DNA of 64,000 nucleotides from Hahella sp. KA22 (GTDB lineage: Bacteria; Pseudomonadota; Gammaproteobacteria; Pseudomonadales; Oleiphilaceae): the NCBI RefSeq assembly GCF_004135205.1, contig NZ_CP035490.1, positions 2,683,501 to 2,747,500 on the forward strand. Direction: 5' to 3'. Position 1 is the stretch's first letter. Each line of letters opens with the position of its first letter. A program made the position numbers and the translations under genes. The notes under the pieces are model-generated. The model saw nothing but the letters and a program-made list of their open reading frames with translations, made no database searches and was not told the DNA's origin. Positions 1 through 9,900 of the stretch are shown piece after piece.

Positions 1-627
1 ACTTTCCAGGTTACAGGAGTCCATGAGGCCTTCTGAGGTGGAAAGATAGTACTGATAGGGCAGTCCTTTGTGCTTTTTGCTGGCGTCGCTTTGGTATTGC
101 GGCAGTTCGTTGCGAAAGGCTTCGAACTGAGAGCGAATGTGGCGCACGTAATTATCGAAAGGGGTTTGCAGATAGCCGTTCATCAGTGCGCGTTTACTGT
201 CGATGTTGAGGTCTTCCGACGGCCGCGTCAGGCCCAGCGGCAGCCAGCGTCGCCAGCGGCTGACCTGTAACTTGCGGGCGATGGCTTTCACCGCCTCGTC
301 GATTTCCTTGCGGGTGGACAACATCAGGCCGAAGTCTTCGAACAGCATTTCCACCAACGCGTCCATTTGCGCCAGCGCCTGTTGCTGCGCATTGATCAAG
401 GTCAGGTAGTAGCGGGCGGCGGGAATCAGAATCTGAATCAGGATCGCCCCGAGCACCACCGCGACGATGCGAGGATCAATCGCGGCGATCCAGCTTTTGC
501 CGGCTTCCGGATGCAGAATATCTTGCAGCGGCGAACTGAAAATGCTGACGATCATAGCGATCAGCACGACGCTTAACGCAATCCAGACGAAAAAAGAAAC
601 ACGCAGAAATCCCCAAGTCCACGGCAT
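1..627 (-). CDS. Membrane protein of unknown function, C-terminus outside the window
   Basis: An open frame of 209 codons runs from ATG at 627 to the window edge without a stop, so the protein continues past position 1. It begins MPWTWGFLRVSFFVWIALS. Two hydrophobic segments are visible, at about residues 9-31 and 51-72. They are followed by a helical, Gln/Ala/Glu-rich stretch (about 78-115), probably coiled-coil, and a basic soluble part containing SRWRRWLPLG. I do not recognise the family. It is the first gene of its transcript in view, because the next upstream gene on this strand, the histidine kinase, ends at 736. An N-terminal membrane anchor with a cytoplasmic body is an inference. Confidence 0.7.
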   Translation of the reverse strand, partial: MPWTWGFLRVSFFVWIALSVVLIAMIVSIFSSPLQDILHPEAGKSWIAAIDPRIVAVVLGAILIQILIPAARYYLTLINAQQQALAQMDALVEMLFEDFGLMLSTRKEIDEAVKAIARKLQVSRWRRWLPLGLTRPSEDLNIDSKRALMNGYLQTPFDNYVRHIRSQFEAFRNELPQYQSDASKKHKGLPYQYYLSTSEGLMDSCNLES

Positions 628-735
628 GCGGCCTATCCTTCGATATTGGGCTGATAAAAGGGAAATATTAGAAAATTAAAGCATTTGAAAGTCAAAGAAA
701 GGTCGTTTCAGCAAGAATATTAAGAAACTTTAGCT

Positions 736-3432
736 CTAGGAGGACGCTTGGGCTTCCCACACCGCGCCGTTAGTTAAGGCGTGCAGGCGAAAGTAAAACG
801 TGGCGCCGCAGTTCGGTTCGGAGTGGTAGCCGATCTGACCATGATGGCGCTGAACGATTTCTCTGGAAATGCTCAATCCCAGGCCGGTGCCGCCTTTGAG
901 GCGGGTGTCGGAGCTGTCCGCCTGGGCGAATTTCTGGAAAATCTTGTTGCGGAACTCCGGCGGCACTCCCGGCCCCTGGTCTTGCACGGAGACTTCCCAA
1001 TAGTGAGCGTGAGCATTTAGCGTCAGCGATACGGTCTTATCGGCGGGAGAGAACTTGATGGCGTTGGAGATCAGGTTATCCAGCACTTGTCGCAAACGAT
1101 CCCGGTCTGCTTTCACCAGCGCGGGCGATGCCGGCGGCTCAAAGGCGAGGGTGACGGACGCTTTTTCAGCGAGCTGCTGATTGGCGCTTAAGGCCTCCCC
1201 GATGAGGTCTCGCAAGTCGAGGCGTTCGAAACTGAATTCCAGGCCGCCGGACTCTATTTTCTGGATATCAAGCAGATCATTGATCAGGCGCAGCAGGCGT
1301 TCACAGTTGCTGTAGGCGATATGCAGCATTTGCCTGGCCTGATCAGGCAGCAGGCCGAGGCGGCCGGAATCCAGCAGCGCCAGTGAGCCGTTGATGGCGG
1401 TTAATGGCGTGCGCAGTTCATGGGAAACTGTGGATATAAACTCAGTTTTCAGGATATCCAGGCGTTTGCGTTCGCTGATGTCGGCGATGAAGCCGCTATA
1501 GCCGTCCAATTTTCCGCTGGCGTCTTTGCTGCGCTGCAGATGGACTTCCACCCAGGGCGCCCGTTCCAGTTGCAGGGCGTTGAGGCGCAGTTCAAGAAAC
1601 AGGCTGGATTCTTCCAGTCGGGCGATTTTCTGCAGCGCATCCCGCAGCTTGTCGCAGTCATCGGGGTGAAAGTAGTGGAACATCTCACGGCCGACGGCGT
1701 CTTCAGGGTTTTCCCCGGTCAGCCCGTTCCAGGCGGGGTTAAGCACTCGCCATTGATAGGATTTATCGGCCTGGAAGATCACCTGTTTTAACCCCGTGAA
1801 TAATTCCTGATAACGGGTTTCTGCTTTGACCAGCCGTTGCGATTGATCAATGACCGCTTTCTCTATCTTGACGGTATGGGCTGTCTCCAGCAGTAAAACG
1901 GCGGTAAGCAGACTGCCGAACAGGACGGCCAGTATCAATGCGATCCAGGGGGTAATGGAGGCGTCCTGTTTGATGAATAAATGCGTCGGCGTTATGGATA
2001 TTCGCCAGACCCGTCCAGAGATATCCATCTGCATGGTTTGAGTGAACATATCCTGTAAAGGATTGTCCGGTGCGCTTTGGCGGGAAATGAACAGCGCCTC
2101 GGGTTGTTCGGGTTCAGTGATATCGAAGATCTCGATATGAAACAGCTCAAGATTGATGTCCTGGGATAGGCGATCAATCAGGTTGCCTATCTGAACCGAC
2201 CCTACGACGAATCCCATGATTTGGCGCGCCTGATCGGAGTTGGCGCTTTGCGGCGGACTGGAGTAAACCGGCGCAATACAGATGGCGCCTTTGCCGTAGT
2301 TTCCGACAAGCGTGATTGGCGCTGTCAGCGTCAGGTCGCCCTTACGCATGGACTCCAGAATAGCGCTACGGCGTATGTCGTTGGAATACAGGTCGAACCC
2401 TTGTGCGGCGCGGGTGACGTCAGTATTGGGCGTGACATACAACACAGGGACATAGAAATCGCGCTCCGAAGCGGGAATCTGCAGTTGGCCCAGGGTTTCA
2501 CGTATTTGATAGTCCTTCTCCAGCAGCAACGACGCCCAATGCTCGAAATTAGAGCGACTGGCTTTATCAACATAGGGCGCCCAACCCAGGCCGCTGATAT
2601 CGCGATGGAAGTTGCGAAACTGTGAGGCGTAACGCTCGAAGTCCTTTGGCGTGATGACCTTGGAGCCTTCAAACAACAGGGCGAGGGCGCTGACCGCGTT
2701 GGTGATCCCCTGTACTTGATTGAAAGTGGACCAGCGCAGTTGCACGCCCTGCTGGCGCACGTCTTCTTTAATCTGCTTCTGGTCCGCCTGCACCAGATAA
2801 TAATGAGAAATCACGGCGAGAATGAAAGACGCAAGGCCAGGCAATGTCACCAATAATCGCCGCTTCAGTGTGCTGTTTTCCTTTTGCAGCCACAGCAGCA
2901 GAATCGGGGCGAAGATCAATACGCCGAAGGTGTCGCCAAACCACCACGCCAGCCAGTGAGCGCCGGCGTCCTGGACGTGTATGACGCCCAGGCTGCTCAT
3001 TAGGCCAATGCTGAGGGTCGCGCTGATGACGCAGGCCACTGGACCGCCGAGAATGAGTAAGCGCGCTACGTCTTCTTTTTTTTCCAGTGAAGGGCTGAAG
3101 TCTGCGTGCATACGAATCAGGGTGGTTCCGATGACCGCTTCCAGCGGCGCGCCGATAGAGATGGCGAGCGCCAGTATGGCCTTGCTGAAGGAATCCGCCT
3201 GCTGGGACACCAGCTCCACGGCGAAACTTGCGAGCCAGATAGCGGGCCAGATGCTGCGGCCATAATGGACCATACCCGCCAGTGCGATGCCGGCGGGTAT
3301 CCATACCGGGCTGGCGTTGCTGCCGGACAGCGACAGTAGCAAGCCGGCGCGGGCGGTGAGGAAATAGGCTATCGCCAGTGCGCACGCCGGAGCCAGAACG
3401 CCGAGCTTCGATGGCCACTGATGTTTCGCCAT
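736..3432 (-). CDS. Membrane sensor histidine kinase (MASE1-CHASE-PAS-HisKA-HATPase)
   Basis: About 898 residues. The N-terminus has eight or so hydrophobic helices of MASE1 type, with the motif SPVWIPAGIALAG. A CHASE-like periplasmic domain follows, beginning near VSALALLFEGSK and containing RDISGLGWAPYV. Then come another membrane helix, a PAS domain (about 560-670), a HisKA box with HELRTPLT near residue 675, and a HATPase with N, DQGPGVP and GGTGLGLS boxes. There is no receiver domain, so it should autophosphorylate and pass phosphate to a separate regulator, which is not adjacent. The ATG at 3432 has AGGAGG about 12 nt upstream and is preferred. The frame stays open to a GTG at 3492. The ligand is unknown. 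Confidence 0.88.
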   Translation of the reverse strand: MAKHQWPSKLGVLAPACALAIAYFLTARAGLLLSLSGSNASPVWIPAGIALAGMVHYGRSIWPAIWLASFAVELVSQQADSFSKAILALAISIGAPLEAVIGTTLIRMHADFSPSLEKKEDVARLLILGGPVACVISATLSIGLMSSLGVIHVQDAGAHWLAWWFGDTFGVLIFAPILLLWLQKENSTLKRRLLVTLPGLASFILAVISHYYLVQADQKQIKEDVRQQGVQLRWSTFNQVQGITNAVSALALLFEGSKVITPKDFERYASQFRNFHRDISGLGWAPYVDKASRSNFEHWASLLLEKDYQIRETLGQLQIPASERDFYVPVLYVTPNTDVTRAAQGFDLYSNDIRRSAILESMRKGDLTLTAPITLVGNYGKGAICIAPVYSSPPQSANSDQARQIMGFVVGSVQIGNLIDRLSQDINLELFHIEIFDITEPEQPEALFISRQSAPDNPLQDMFTQTMQMDISGRVWRISITPTHLFIKQDASITPWIALILAVLFGSLLTAVLLLETAHTVKIEKAVIDQSQRLVKAETRYQELFTGLKQVIFQADKSYQWRVLNPAWNGLTGENPEDAVGREMFHYFHPDDCDKLRDALQKIARLEESSLFLELRLNALQLERAPWVEVHLQRSKDASGKLDGYSGFIADISERKRLDILKTEFISTVSHELRTPLTAINGSLALLDSGRLGLLPDQARQMLHIAYSNCERLLRLINDLLDIQKIESGGLEFSFERLDLRDLIGEALSANQQLAEKASVTLAFEPPASPALVKADRDRLRQVLDNLISNAIKFSPADKTVSLTLNAHAHYWEVSVQDQGPGVPPEFRNKIFQKFAQADSSDTRLKGGTGLGLSISREIVQRHHGQIGYHSEPNCGATFYFRLHALTNGAVWEAQASS

Positions 3433-3738
3433 GAGCGCGAGCAACCTCCTGTTGGGCTGAAAAATGATCAGCGCCATTCTGATTATAGACACAAGTTTGC
3501 GCCACGGAGACCGGATATAACCCAGGGGTATTTAAGGCTTTGAAATCACTTACAGTTTTTTACATTTGTTTACCCTTGGGAACGGCTTCCTCGTGGGTTT
3601 GGCGGGTTGACTCCGGTATGATGCGCATGCCTTCGCAAAGGGTGACAGGTAGTTTCTTTTAGAAGTGTCAAACATTTAGCCGCAGGCGCTTTCCCCTCTT
3701 TTTTATATGGATTTCTTTTTGATGTGTCAGGGTGGTCA

Positions 3739-4665
3739 ATGATCTCAGTTAAACAATTTTACGCAATCACGCTTGTCGGTTTCAGTGCGTCTATCTCCGC
3801 TAACACTTACGCGACGCAGGTAAATCTTGGCGCGGCGGCGAACTACAACGGCTTCTTCCATGGCGATTTCACGTCTTCCCCAAATGACAGTGAAGGCGCG
3901 TTGGCGGTGGGCGGTAACGCCAGCCTTACAGGTTATACGCTCAACGCTTTCCGCGAAAACGATGGACTGGCGATTGTCGTCGGCGGCGATTACAGCCAAG
4001 TTGGCGGCGATATCCATGGCGACGCTCTGGTTGGCGGCCAGTTCACCACCGCCAGCGCAGGCATTTTTGGAACCGTGAAAGACCATGCGGTGCTGCCGAT
4101 TAACTTTGACGCCGAATTCGCCAAGCTGACGCAACTGTCAAAAGAGCTGTCTTTGGCGGATTCCCTTGGCGTCACTGAGCAGTGGGGCGCTTTGACTTTC
4201 AATGGCGATGGCTCCGGCGGTCAGCAGATCTTCAATATCAGCGAGAAGGACTTTGAATCAGTCTGGGGCTTCTTCGCCAAAGATATCGGTCAGCACCAGG
4301 AGTTGATCATCAACGTGGCGGGCGACGTCATCGATATTGATCCCGCCGACTACAAAATCAAAGCCAGCGACTGGTCCTGGGTGGGTAATGAAACCAGCGT
4401 GATCTTCAACTTCTATGAAGCGACGCAGATCAACCTGGCTGCAGGCTTCTATGGAACCATTCTGGCGCCGGGCGCGGATATTTTCGCTAATGGCGGCCAT
4501 GTGGACGGCCAGGTGATCGCGCACTCCTGGCAAGGCGCCAATCAATTGAACTGGCGTCCTTATGAGCACAACGTGGAGCTGCCTGAGCCGGCGACCTTTG
4601 GCCTGATGTTGTCCGCGTTAGCGGTTGTAGGCGCTGGCGCACTGCGTCGCAAACCGCAGGCGTAA
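3739..4665 (+). CDS. Choice-of-anchor A family protein with PEP-CTERM sorting signal
   Basis: A secreted protein of 308 residues. It starts with a signal peptide (MISVKQFYAITLVGFSASIS, then ANTYA). The body is the choice-of-anchor A type domain: NYNGFFHGDF near the start, alternating Gly-rich beta segments such as GDYSQVGGDIHGDALVGG, and GTILAPGADIFANGGHVDGQ near the end. The C-terminus has the PEP-CTERM tripartite signal: Pro-Glu-Pro in VELPEPATFG, a hydrophobic helix, then LRRKPQA. Such tails are recognised by exosortase at the inner membrane and go with exopolysaccharide-associated surface proteins. No exosortase gene is in the window. A GTG at 3724 is a possible earlier start, but ATG 3739 has AGGG six bases upstream. 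Confidence 0.88.
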   Translation: MISVKQFYAITLVGFSASISANTYATQVNLGAAANYNGFFHGDFTSSPNDSEGALAVGGNASLTGYTLNAFRENDGLAIVVGGDYSQVGGDIHGDALVGGQFTTASAGIFGTVKDHAVLPINFDAEFAKLTQLSKELSLADSLGVTEQWGALTFNGDGSGGQQIFNISEKDFESVWGFFAKDIGQHQELIINVAGDVIDIDPADYKIKASDWSWVGNETSVIFNFYEATQINLAAGFYGTILAPGADIFANGGHVDGQVIAHSWQGANQLNWRPYEHNVELPEPATFGLMLSALAVVGAGALRRKPQA

Positions 4666-4708
4666 CCAGTAAAAACAGTCAGTGGCTGTGAATAAAATAC
4701 GATGAGAG

Positions 4709-4735
4709 AAGGCCCCGAATTCGGGGCCTTTTTTA
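4709..4735 (+). terminator. Rho-independent terminator after the PEP-CTERM gene
   Basis: An 11-bp perfect inverted repeat, AAGGCCCCGAA/TTCGGGGCCTT, is followed directly by a T run. It lies 44 bases after the stop of the PEP-CTERM gene and before the convergent DUF4340 gene. Confidence 0.9.
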
Positions 4736-4752
4736 TGGTAGCAGCTTGCGGA

Positions 4753-5772
4753 TCAGGAAGAGGCGGGCGCTTCCGGCGCCTCAGCGGCGTCGCCTTGCTG
4801 TCCCAGGTTGACTTCGCTTTGCTCCGGCTCGGTCACCGGCGCGGCGCTGACGAAGCGGGCGCGCTCCAGATCCAGCAGTGAGTCGACATGACTGGCGTCG
4901 ATCTTGAACACTTGCGGGCGGTCGGAGCGGGTGAGGATGTAATAGTCGCCTTCCGCCGGTTTGCCGAAATTCAGCTCAAGAGACTGTTCCCCCTGGGCGT
5001 TCTTCTCTTTTAACTGCAGGGTAAAGCGTAGCTTGGGCTCGCTCAGGTTATATTCCGGCTTCACTTCCGCCCCCAGCACATCCTCGAAGCGCATATCCGC
5101 CAGGGACGCCAGCAGTTTGTGAGCAGCTTCCTCATTGGTGATTTCGCCTTCCTGCAAGCCTTCCAGATCCCATTTATCGCCGTTCTTGTTCAGCACGATA
5201 TCCTTGATCTTGACTTGATTGATGCTCTCTTCGGGCACGGCGGTCAGCTTGTTGTCCACCCAGTCTTTACCGGCCATGGGAAGCTCATGGGTGGCGTAAT
5301 TGACCGCGAACACGGCGTCCTGCTCATTCAGGCGCGCGTGCACTTTGCGATATCCCGGGGACGTGCCCAGATAGAGCGTGGCCAGCGTATCGTCGCCCTG
5401 GGCCAGTTCCAGTTTGCGTTGGAACTTATCCTCGGCGACCTCAAAGCGCTTGGCGCCGGAAGCGGTGGTGGCCACCGGCCAACTGGCCTTAAGCGCTTTC
5501 AGCTTGGCCAGCATGGCGTCCACTTTGTCGTTGGCGACGGGCAGGTTGTAGTAGCTGGCCACCACCCAGCCGTCCTGTTCTTTTTTCAGGTCGACTTTCG
5601 CCGTTTCTTCGCCGTAGATATGAATGGCGCCAGGCTGTTTGGACTCCAGGTCAAGCAGCGCCTGATCAGTGTGGGTGTACGCCGGCTGCGAGCCAGGCCA
5701 ATGCAGGGCGATGATAATCGCCGCCTGCGCCACCAGCGCGATGGATAGTAATTTGGTCCACTTGGCGTTCAT
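4753..5772 (-). CDS. DUF4340 domain-containing protein
   Basis: A protein of 339 residues with an N-terminal membrane anchor (MNAKWTKLLSIALVAQAAII), then a soluble, presumably periplasmic body. The motifs fit DUF4340: SKQPGAIHIYGEETAKVDL near the N-terminus, ATLYLGTSPGYRKVHARL in the middle, and GDYYILTRSDRPQVFKID towards the C-terminus. The tail is Glu/Ala/Pro-rich. It starts 3 bases after the stop of the permease/Gldg gene and is the last gene of the three-gene ABC operon. In this family context DUF4340 proteins accompany Gldg-type ABC exporters. The substrate is unknown; an accessory envelope role is inferred. Confidence 0.85.
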   Translation of the reverse strand: MNAKWTKLLSIALVAQAAIIIALHWPGSQPAYTHTDQALLDLESKQPGAIHIYGEETAKVDLKKEQDGWVVASYYNLPVANDKVDAMLAKLKALKASWPVATTASGAKRFEVAEDKFQRKLELAQGDDTLATLYLGTSPGYRKVHARLNEQDAVFAVNYATHELPMAGKDWVDNKLTAVPEESINQVKIKDIVLNKNGDKWDLEGLQEGEITNEEAAHKLLASLADMRFEDVLGAEVKPEYNLSEPKLRFTLQLKEKNAQGEQSLELNFGKPAEGDYYILTRSDRPQVFKIDASHVDSLLDLERARFVSAAPVTEPEQSEVNLGQQGDAAEAPEAPASS

Positions 5773-5775
5773 CTA

Positions 5776-8703
5776 TCAAGCCCTCCCTAATTCCAGCATG
5801 CCGGCGTAATAGCTCTGCCGACGGTTGAACCATAAGCGGAACAATGCGTACAACAACGCCAGTCCAGCGATCGCCAGGCCATAGTTCAGGTATTCCCAGA
5901 ACTGTTGACGCTCTGCGCTCATGGGGTAGAGCGTATTGGCGAAATGGCTGCGTGAGCGGATTTGCAGCAGACTGCGATCCTCCAGCGACCAATCCACGGC
6001 GTTTTGCACCAGTTGTATGGAGTTGAGATAAGGCGCTCGTTCTGTGGAGCTGATCAGGCTGATGGTCTGATCATTCAGGAACTCGTTGGAGGAGAACAGA
6101 ATGATGCGTGCGGACTCCGGCGATTTATCGATGACGCCGCCGAAATGCGCTTTCTCTTCCTTCTGGCCGGACTTATCTCCGTCAGTGGAGGTCTGATCCG
6201 CTTTTTGCGCGTCGTCGGCTTTGCTCAACAAGGGCGACTCCTTGCCTTTGAACGAGGACTCGAAACGCCCTTCCAACGCGACGCCCACCAGATAGGGCTC
6301 TGGCTCGCCTTCGCTGGTCCAGGGGCTGACGCTGCCGTCGGATGAAACGCGAGGCGTTACGTCCAACTTGTCGGAGACCCAGGACTGCGGCGAAGAGTGC
6401 AGCAATTCCGTGACCTGCAGGGCCTTGGTTTTTTCCTTATCCAGCTCGATGGGAGAAGCCCAGCTCATGGTGACGTTAGGCAGACCGGAAGTGATTGCGG
6501 AATCCTGATTCATGCCGGTGTCGCGTATGTCAGCGAAATAAGGGTAATCCAACAGGCGTATTTCCCGGAACGACATGCCGCCCACATTACGTGTGACCGG
6601 AATGGGGAAGCTGGCGTTCTGAGGGTCCAGCACCATGGACTGAGCGAGGTTGATCCCGTAATTCTGCAGCCATGTCTCCAGCCCGGAGGTATGTTTGCCC
6701 GCCGTGAGAGAGTTGGAGGTCATGCGGGTTTGATAGGGCGAAGTGGACAGCAGGACCGTGCCGCCTTTCATGAGGAACTGGTCAACGGCGAACAGTTGCT
6801 TGTCGGACAGGGACTCCGGCGCCGCCAGCATGAGAATGTCGGCGTCTTCAGGAACCAGACCGTCCTTCAGGTCGACAGTTTTAACGGTCATGGTTTCCAT
6901 TAGCTTGTCGCGCAGCGTTTTAAAGCTGGGCGAGCTTTGCTGGCCGAACTGCTGCATGTAAGGGTTGGCGTCGCTTTCTGGAACCACCAGCGCCAGCGTT
7001 TTGGTGAAACCCGCCGAGAAGCGTTTCAGGCCGCTTTCAATATTGCGCTTGAGACCGTCTTTGTCGAGGGAGTCGGGCAGGGCGATCTGCACGTATTGTT
7101 TGCTGTCGTTCATCAACAGGTAGAAATAGAAGCGGTCATTGGACAGCAGGCTTGTGGCCATCGGTTGCATGCCGAAATCCTGCTGAATCTTCTGCGCCAG
7201 AGAGCCGTCGCCTGCGTTCGGGTCCTGCAGCTCATAGCTGAACTTGCCGTTGGACTCCTGTTTGATTTCCGCCAGCACGTCATTTAAATCCTGCGCTAAC
7301 GTTTGCAGTTCTTTCGGCAGCTGCTGGGTGGAAGAGACGTAACCGTTCAGTTTTACCGGGGTGTTAATGGTGGCGAACAGGTCGCCCTGGCTCTGGTAGG
7401 CGTACAGCACTTTCTTGATGGCTTTGGTGATGTCGTATTCCGGATTGCGCAGGCGCACGTCCAGGTCCGACTCATTGCGATCCTTCACTTCGATGAGATC
7501 GCGGAAGCCCAATACTTCGAATTGATCGCCGTAGCTGATCAGTACGTTGAAGTAGGAGTTCACCAACGACGCCTGATACTTGTCCGATACCTGAAAAGGC
7601 ACCGGGCGGATGCTGTATTTGTTGTTGGCTTCGTCTTCCAGCTCAGGATTGCTTTGTGGATCGACGAACTCCACGCGCACTTTACCGCCGCCGGCCACTT
7701 CATATTCCTTGATCAGATCCCGCAGCTGGGGAACCAGCGGGGCCAATAGAGGGTGGGTCTTGGCGGAGAAGTAGCCACGAATCAGCAGGGGCTCCTGCAA
7801 TTGATTCATATAGTCGCGGGTGGCGTCGTTAATGGAGTACAAATTGCCGTCGGTGAGGTCCGCTCGCAGTGTTTTGACTTCGCTCAGCCACAGATTGGCG
7901 GCGAACAGGTTGGCGATCATCAGGCCGGAGACGGCGTACCAGGCGCGATGGTTGGCGCGGGCGCCATGGCTGTTGGACCAGCGTTGTTTTTCCAGCGCCA
8001 GTACGTTCAGCGCCAGGAATACGCCGACCAGGCTGAGGTAGTAGTACAGGTCGCGTATGTCGATAATGCCGCGGGTGATGGACTCAAAACGGGAGCCGGT
8101 GCCCAGTTGCTTGAGGACTTCGCCCGTTGAGTATCCAAACAGATCCACCAGGGTGTCTGAGCCCAACAGATACAACAGCGAGCAAACCAGCACCGTGACG
8201 ATCAGACTGACGATTTGCGACTCATTCTTGGCGCTGACATACAGGCCAATGGCGAGGTAGGCGGCGCCGAGACACAGGGTGGCCACATAGGCGCCAATAA
8301 CCGGACCCCAATCCAAATGCCCAAGATAAGACACGGTGAAGGGAATCGGCAGCGTCAGCGCCAGGGCGATGAGCAACAGAATGAAGCAGGCGATAAATTT
8401 GCCCAGCACCAATTGCAATGGCGTCACCGGCAGCGTCATCAAAAACTCAATGGTGCCCATGCGCCTCTCATCGCTCCACATGCGCATCGTCAGCGCCGCC
8501 ACCAGGAAGATCAGCAGCAGCGGCATCCATTCAAACAGGGGACGCACGTCAGCGATGTTACGGGCGAAGAAGGCTTCCACCCAGAAGAAAATAAACAGGT
8601 TAACCGCAAGAAAGGCGGCCAGGAAAACAAACGCCACCGGCGAAGAGAAAAACTGAGAGACTTCCTTACCGGCCATCCGCAATACGCTTTTTTCAGGCAG
8701 CAT
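5776..8703 (-). CDS. ABC-2 permease fused to a Gldg-type auxiliary domain
   Basis: About 975 residues. The first ~240 form an ABC-2-type permease with six membrane helices. It begins MLPEKSVLRMAGKEVSQFF and contains WSDERRMGTIEFLMTLPVTP. A seventh helix (AWYAVSGLMIANLFAANLWL) leads into a large extracytoplasmic Gldg/ABC_transp_aux domain, with INDATRDYMNQL, VRVEFVDPQSNPELE and GGTVLLSTSPYQTRM. A C-terminal helix near FWEYLNYGLAIAGLALLY closes the protein. The ATG at 8703 has GGAGG seven bases upstream, so the longer frame from 8718 is less likely. The start overlaps the end of the ATPase gene by 11 bases. The same fusion is known in operons related to the gliding exporter GldA/F/G. The cargo is unknown. 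Confidence 0.88.
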   Translation of the reverse strand: MLPEKSVLRMAGKEVSQFFSSPVAFVFLAAFLAVNLFIFFWVEAFFARNIADVRPLFEWMPLLLIFLVAALTMRMWSDERRMGTIEFLMTLPVTPLQLVLGKFIACFILLLIALALTLPIPFTVSYLGHLDWGPVIGAYVATLCLGAAYLAIGLYVSAKNESQIVSLIVTVLVCSLLYLLGSDTLVDLFGYSTGEVLKQLGTGSRFESITRGIIDIRDLYYYLSLVGVFLALNVLALEKQRWSNSHGARANHRAWYAVSGLMIANLFAANLWLSEVKTLRADLTDGNLYSINDATRDYMNQLQEPLLIRGYFSAKTHPLLAPLVPQLRDLIKEYEVAGGGKVRVEFVDPQSNPELEDEANNKYSIRPVPFQVSDKYQASLVNSYFNVLISYGDQFEVLGFRDLIEVKDRNESDLDVRLRNPEYDITKAIKKVLYAYQSQGDLFATINTPVKLNGYVSSTQQLPKELQTLAQDLNDVLAEIKQESNGKFSYELQDPNAGDGSLAQKIQQDFGMQPMATSLLSNDRFYFYLLMNDSKQYVQIALPDSLDKDGLKRNIESGLKRFSAGFTKTLALVVPESDANPYMQQFGQQSSPSFKTLRDKLMETMTVKTVDLKDGLVPEDADILMLAAPESLSDKQLFAVDQFLMKGGTVLLSTSPYQTRMTSNSLTAGKHTSGLETWLQNYGINLAQSMVLDPQNASFPIPVTRNVGGMSFREIRLLDYPYFADIRDTGMNQDSAITSGLPNVTMSWASPIELDKEKTKALQVTELLHSSPQSWVSDKLDVTPRVSSDGSVSPWTSEGEPEPYLVGVALEGRFESSFKGKESPLLSKADDAQKADQTSTDGDKSGQKEEKAHFGGVIDKSPESARIILFSSNEFLNDQTISLISSTERAPYLNSIQLVQNAVDWSLEDRSLLQIRSRSHFANTLYPMSAERQQFWEYLNYGLAIAGLALLYALFRLWFNRRQSYYAGMLELGRA

Positions 8704-9639
8704 AGGGAACCTCCGCAACTTGATTCACTTCCTTGAACACGGTCTCCAGGTCGCGCACTTCCGGGTGCAGCGCCAGGATGGGCGCATTGGCGTTAATAAG
8801 CTTGCGTGCGACGTCGGACACAAAGCTCTCGTCCACCTGCGATAGAGAAGTACTGAGCGCGTAGGTCGTCGTGTCGCCATCGGTGGCGATGGGTTGGATA
8901 TCCCGCAAGGCGCCCAGATCCGCCAGTGCGCTCTTTATCTGCGTCTGGCCTGAACTGCTGCGCAGCAAGAGACGTTGCGACTTTTGCAGGTCAGCCAGAG
9001 AGGAATCCAGCGCCAGTTCGCCGTGACGGATCATCAGCACGCGATCGCACATGGCGCTTACCTCCTGCATGATGTGGGTGGACAGTATCACGGTGGAATG
9101 GCTGCGCAATGACGTGATGAGGTCGCGCATGTGCTGTATCTGTGAAGGGTCAAGGCCGTTGGTGGGTTCGTCGAGAATCAGGATTTTGGGGCGGTTGATG
9201 ATGGCCTGGGCGACGCCGACTCTTTGCCGGTATCCCGGGATAAGGTGCTGATGGGGTTGAGCGCCTTATCCCGTAAATCGGTGCGGGCGACGGCGTCTAT
9301 CACCGCCTGGCGGCGTTTGTCCGCAGGGGTTCCTCTTAGTTGCGCGGCGTAGTCCAGATAATCCACCACCGTCATTTCCGGGTAAGTGGGTGGATTCTCC
9401 GGCAGATATCCCATATTGGCGCGTAGCGCGAGTGAGTGCTCGCGCATGTCTTTGCCGTCGATGCGGATGTCGCCTGACGAAGGCTCAAGATAGCCCATCA
9501 GCATTTTCATGATGGTGGTTTTGCCGGCGCCGTTATGGCCAAGTAAACCGACGATGCGGCCGCTTTCGATATTAAAACTCACGTTATTGACGGCGGTGAA
9601 GTCGCCGTAATGACGGCTGAGGTTCTGGACATTGATCAT
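8693..9639 (-). pseudogene. ABC transporter ATPase, interrupted by a one-base frameshift
   Basis: The gene starts at ATG 9639 (MINVQNLSRHYG, with GGGAG 10 bases upstream) and encodes the Walker A GLLGHNGAGKTT. The frame breaks near 9233-9238 and ends as an unrelated tail. Reading the other frame from there gives GYRQRVGVAQAIINRPKILI, then LDEPTNGLDP (signature, Walker B), then the H-loop STHIMQEV down to the stop at 8693. Restoring one G in the minus-strand run CCCGGG rebuilds a normal ~315-residue ATPase. It is the partner of the permease/Gldg gene downstream. The break is either a sequencing error in a homopolymer or a real mutation that inactivates the exporter. Confidence 0.85.
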
Positions 9640-9900
9640 GGAATCATGTCTCCCTTCTGACATTTACAACGAATAATGCTTATTGATTATGTTTCGGCAT
9701 TGCGCCGAGATGATTCCGGGGGGGCGTGGGCTTTTGACTTTTCGACGTCGAAACGCCAATAAGCCCAATTCCCGGGCGCGTTTAAAATAGGGGCTTAAAT
9801 ATAAGAAAAAAATACCGCGACCGAGCAAAATTAATGAAATTTAACCACTTGTCGCGTCTGGTGTGAACGCCGGGAAGTCCCGGCGCACAAGAAGCAGGAG
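9640..9900. other. Intergenic region upstream of the ABC operon
   Basis: About 260 bases lie between the SulP gene and the ABC operon, which are co-directional. A G run (near 9717-9724) and an AT-rich stretch (9785-9845) are visible. I see no convincing gene, and I could not place a promoter confidently. Confidence 0.4.

Noticed and set aside
3493-3738. Cyclic-di-GMP riboswitch upstream of the PEP-CTERM gene
   Set aside because: I looked for the conserved GEMM core and paired stems and found none.
5119-8736. Long plus-strand frames across the ABC operon
   Set aside because: They are antisense shadows of the permease/Gldg and DUF4340 genes, with Gln/Arg/His/Gly-rich translations typical of such shadows.
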